DNA of 16,537 bases from Candidatus Thorarchaeota archaeon (GTDB lineage: Archaea; Asgardarchaeota; Thorarchaeia; Thorarchaeales; Thorarchaeaceae). Position numbers and translations under genes: made by a program. Within the stretch, counting starts at the first letter, position 1; every line of letters begins with the position of its first letter. Where the stretch lies: assembly GCA_016839245.1 (NCBI GenBank), contig JAEOUN010000014.1:1-16537 (forward strand), in the 5' to 3' direction. The notes beneath the pieces are model-generated. The model saw only the letters and a program-made list of their open reading frames with translations. It was not told the DNA's origin and made no database searches. This document shows, piece by piece, positions 14,901 to 16,537 of the stretch.

Positions 14901-15455
14901 TTAACCTGTTCCTCTAGAAGGATATGATAAAGTAATCTTGAAAGAGCAAGAATCTGCACCCATAGACATACAAGTGTCCTCAGTTACAACTAATTTTTCA
15001 TATTCAATTCTATTGAAATCAGTAAGATATTCTAATACTGCTTCAATGAATCCTTTGAGGAAGTAACATGATGGTTCATCTGCTTCATATCCAGAAGCAT
15101 ATGGGTTATCGTCTACCTCAATGATAGCTTCTTCATCAAGCCATAATTTGTATAATTTGGCAATTTTAATATCTCCAAAAGGTACAATCAGAGTTTCTAA
15201 CGCCATTTTTATGAATTCAATAATTCCCTTGAAATCACCAGGCGGCTTCTGCTTGCCCAATTTGAAATATTCACGTTGTGCCTCAAGTCCTGCCAGTCGA
15301 CCAGCGGAATAATATAGATCACGAACGCGTTCAGGAAACATAACTGCAATTCTACTACCAATCTTATTCCAAGTCTTAGCGAAGAACGCTCTCATGAGGT
15401 CGCGTTCCTTTAACCGACCTTGCCACCATGGGATTACATCTTCTTGATTTGTCAT
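14901..15455 (-). CDS. V4R-domain protein
   Basis: This 184-residue protein fits the V4R (4-vinyl reductase) domain, a small-molecule-binding module distantly related to TRAPP Bet3. The family pattern is visible: LYYSAGRLAGLEAQREYF (47-64), a central helical part, Cys130 in EPSCYFLKGFIEAVL, and the closing TEDTCMSMGADSCSF (158-172) with Cys162 and Cys170. Three such Cys are typical of V4R and may bind metal or ligand. No DNA-binding or enzyme domain is fused to it. GAGGTTT lies before the ATG, and an AT-rich TATA-like stretch ATAAAAAA lies about 45 bases upstream, so it may have its own promoter. It sits between the TRAPP-like gene and the membrane regulator, all on the same strand. V4R domains often act as sensors in signalling; its ligand is unknown. 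Confidence 0.8.
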   Translation of the reverse strand: MTNQEDVIPWWQGRLKERDLMRAFFAKTWNKIGSRIAVMFPERVRDLYYSAGRLAGLEAQREYFKLGKQKPPGDFKGIIEFIKMALETLIVPFGDIKIAKLYKLWLDEEAIIEVDDNPYASGYEADEPSCYFLKGFIEAVLEYLTDFNRIEYEKLVVTEDTCMSMGADSCSFKITLSYPSRGTG

Positions 15456-15516
15456 TTCAAAACCTCGGTACTAGTGTTTGTTAGATGATGGCTGTTAAGT
15501 GCTTTTTTATGATGGT

Positions 15517-15990
15517 CTATGTTAAGCGAACATTCCAGACGCATGCTTCTGAGCCTGTTGCACGACTCATCTCTTGAAAGACTTTGGCATCTACACCCTT
15601 AAACTCAAGGATTTGTTCAAGAATCCCGCTAAATATCTCACAATATCCAAAACCTCTCATGCCCTCAAGATTGACCTCCTGACACCAGACGCAATCGTTG
15701 TCACTGATGCGTATAGAACCGCGTGCCGTCTTCATATCGACATCGTTAGGTCTTTTGTCATAGAGTGCTTTGAAGACAACCTCAATTAGTTTAGCAACAT
15801 CTTCGCGTGTAGTGACACTATCTTTTGTTTTTTCTACAATTTCAGTGTTCAAGTAGATCTGCTGACCAATCTCTCTTCCAAGGTCTCGAAGCTTTTGATT
15901 TGCCTCGTCGATGTTTGAAGTTTCAGATAATACCTGATCAACATAGTGTGAATAAAGACTGAGTAGTAGGGGATTTTCTATCTTTGGCAT
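15517..15990 (-). CDS. TRAPP/Bet3-like (V4R superfamily) protein
   Basis: This 157-residue protein has a layout resembling the Bet3 subunit of the eukaryotic TRAPP vesicle-tethering complex. An N-terminal helix is followed by NQKLRDLGREIGQQIYL (31-47; Bet3 has a comparable 'LdkMGynIGtRL' helix). Next are a helix AKLIEVVFKALYDK (66-79), a strand IRISDND (93-99), a loop and helix YCEIFSGILEQILEFKGVDAKV (116-137), and a last strand ending VWNVRLT. Cys100, Cys103, Cys117 and Cys150 also recall V4R proteins, and the ending GSEACVW is V4R-like, so a plain archaeal V4R protein is the main alternative. There is no Cys in residues 1-99, so the lipid-modified Cys of Bet3 is lacking. GAGGTTT precedes the ATG. 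It lies 26 bases after the unrecognised upstream gene and 61 bases before the V4R gene. Confidence 0.7.
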   Translation of the reverse strand: MPKIENPLLLSLYSHYVDQVLSETSNIDEANQKLRDLGREIGQQIYLNTEIVEKTKDSVTTREDVAKLIEVVFKALYDKRPNDVDMKTARGSIRISDNDCVWCQEVNLEGMRGFGYCEIFSGILEQILEFKGVDAKVFQEMSRATGSEACVWNVRLT

Positions 15991-16016
15991 GTGCGTTAAA
16001 CCTCTAGGAGTATTTA

Positions 16017-16537
16017 CTAAACTGTTCTACCTATCATCTTCAGTCCGAGTTTTCGATACTTAGCAATAGTCTGAACAATCTTTGGTAAAGGTAGATTTGT
16101 GGATTCTGCTATTTGTTCCGACGTTCTTTTACCATCACATAATTGGATGATCTTGAGATCTTCATTGGATACTTTAGAGATATCACCTTCAAATCGTGGG
16201 CACTTTAAATAATGACCCAATGTTCCACCGCCAGTCCCTTTTGAAGCTGCTTCAGTGCCTTCTTCAATTCGTGGAACAACGACAATTCCTCTGGGGGCAC
16301 TCCAAAGAAGAAGGTTAATCACTCTATCATGAGGCTGAAACATCGAATCTGCAATGTGAGTTACATTGTTCTGTCCATCCACAAGCATCAATACATCAAA
16401 TCCAAAGTTACGATATTCTTTCTTCATCTCAGCATATAATTCTGAGTCCAAGAGAAGAGCTTTAGCATAATTTGGACCTCTTTGAGGAATGGTAGATGGT
16501 ATTACGGTGAAGTTTTCAGGTGAAAGCTCTTCCTCAA
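16017..16537 (-). CDS. Unrecognised protein with C-terminal winged-helix-like region (5' end cut by window edge)
   Basis: The frame is open from the right edge to the stop at 16017. The first start-like codon inside it is a TTG at 16451, but the 28 codons before it are also open and look coding, so the gene almost certainly begins outside the window. At least 172 residues are visible. Counted from the TTG, the middle (about 16-62) alternates strand and helix (FDVLMLVDGQNNVTHIAD, then VINLLLWSAPRGIVVVPRI). A Gly-rich linker lies near 71-79, and the last 50 residues (NEDLKIIQLCDGKRTSEQIA, then LPKIVQTIAKYRKLGLKMI) look like a winged helix. The family was not recognised. It is encoded 26 bases before the TRAPP-like gene, so co-expression is likely. 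Confidence 0.72.
   Translation of the reverse strand, partial: EEELSPENFTVIPSTIPQRGPNYAKALLLDSELYAEMKKEYRNFGFDVLMLVDGQNNVTHIADSMFQPHDRVINLLLWSAPRGIVVVPRIEEGTEAASKGTGGGTLGHYLKCPRFEGDISKVSNEDLKIIQLCDGKRTSEQIAESTNLPLPKIVQTIAKYRKLGLKMIGRTV

Noticed and set aside
1..16537. CRISPR arrays, insertion sequences, tRNA genes, direct repeats or prophage genes
   Set aside because: I looked for spaced repeats, transposase or integrase motifs and tRNA-like cloverleaf words in the gaps and saw none. The gaps are mostly under 120 bases and hold promoter or ribosome-site signals.

Overview
The window is archaeal chromosome, AT-rich and tightly packed. It carries a class I lysyl-tRNA synthetase, an archaeal-type CCA-adding enzyme, a TrmY tRNA methyltransferase, an archaetidylinositol-phosphate-synthase-like enzyme, a UPF0282 metallo-hydrolase and ribosomal protein S26e. 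S26e is shared by eukaryotes and the TACK/Asgard archaea and is absent from bacteria and most Euryarchaeota. Together with a TRAPP/Bet3-like protein, a helical-repeat plus winged-helix (PCI-like) protein and a histone-deacetylase-fold enzyme, this points to the Asgard/TACK side, possibly a Thorarchaeota-like lineage. The lineage is inferred; the window has no rRNA to settle it.

Left part (1-2174). The 3' part of an ABC exporter ATPase is followed after 11 bases by a TPR/PCI-like protein and then a small CPVC protein. A convergent helical hypothetical gene with a strong ribosome site comes next. Middle (2345-7892). A Nudix hydrolase and a UPF0282 metallo-beta-lactamase-fold gene overlap on the minus strand. 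They diverge, across a 117-base promoter region with a near-symmetric TATA element, from a plus-strand pair: CCA-adding enzyme and histone-deacetylase-family protein. Then come rps26e, trmY and a PadR regulator, all on the plus strand.

Right part (7898-16537). Nine consecutive genes lie on the minus strand. In transcription order they are: an unrecognised protein cut by the right edge, a TRAPP/Bet3-like protein, a V4R protein, a membrane-anchored double winged-helix regulator, an ABC ATPase, a large FtsX-type permease, class I LysRS, a CDP-alcohol phosphatidyltransferase and a PfkB-family protein. The first six could form a sensing/export module: V4R and the membrane regulator as sensors, MacB/FtsX-type ABC pair as effector. 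A perfect 7-bp inverted repeat sits just upstream of the ATPase gene. LysRS, the lipid enzyme and the PfkB protein follow, with a probable internal promoter before the lipid enzyme.

The strongest observations are the V4R plus TRAPP-like tandem, the PCI-like protein behind an ABC ATPase, and a PfkB-family protein whose catalytic aspartate is replaced by alanine. No rRNA, tRNA, CRISPR, insertion sequence or integrase was seen, and no gene-free stretch exceeds 300 bases; the longest is about 170 bases, at 2175-2344.
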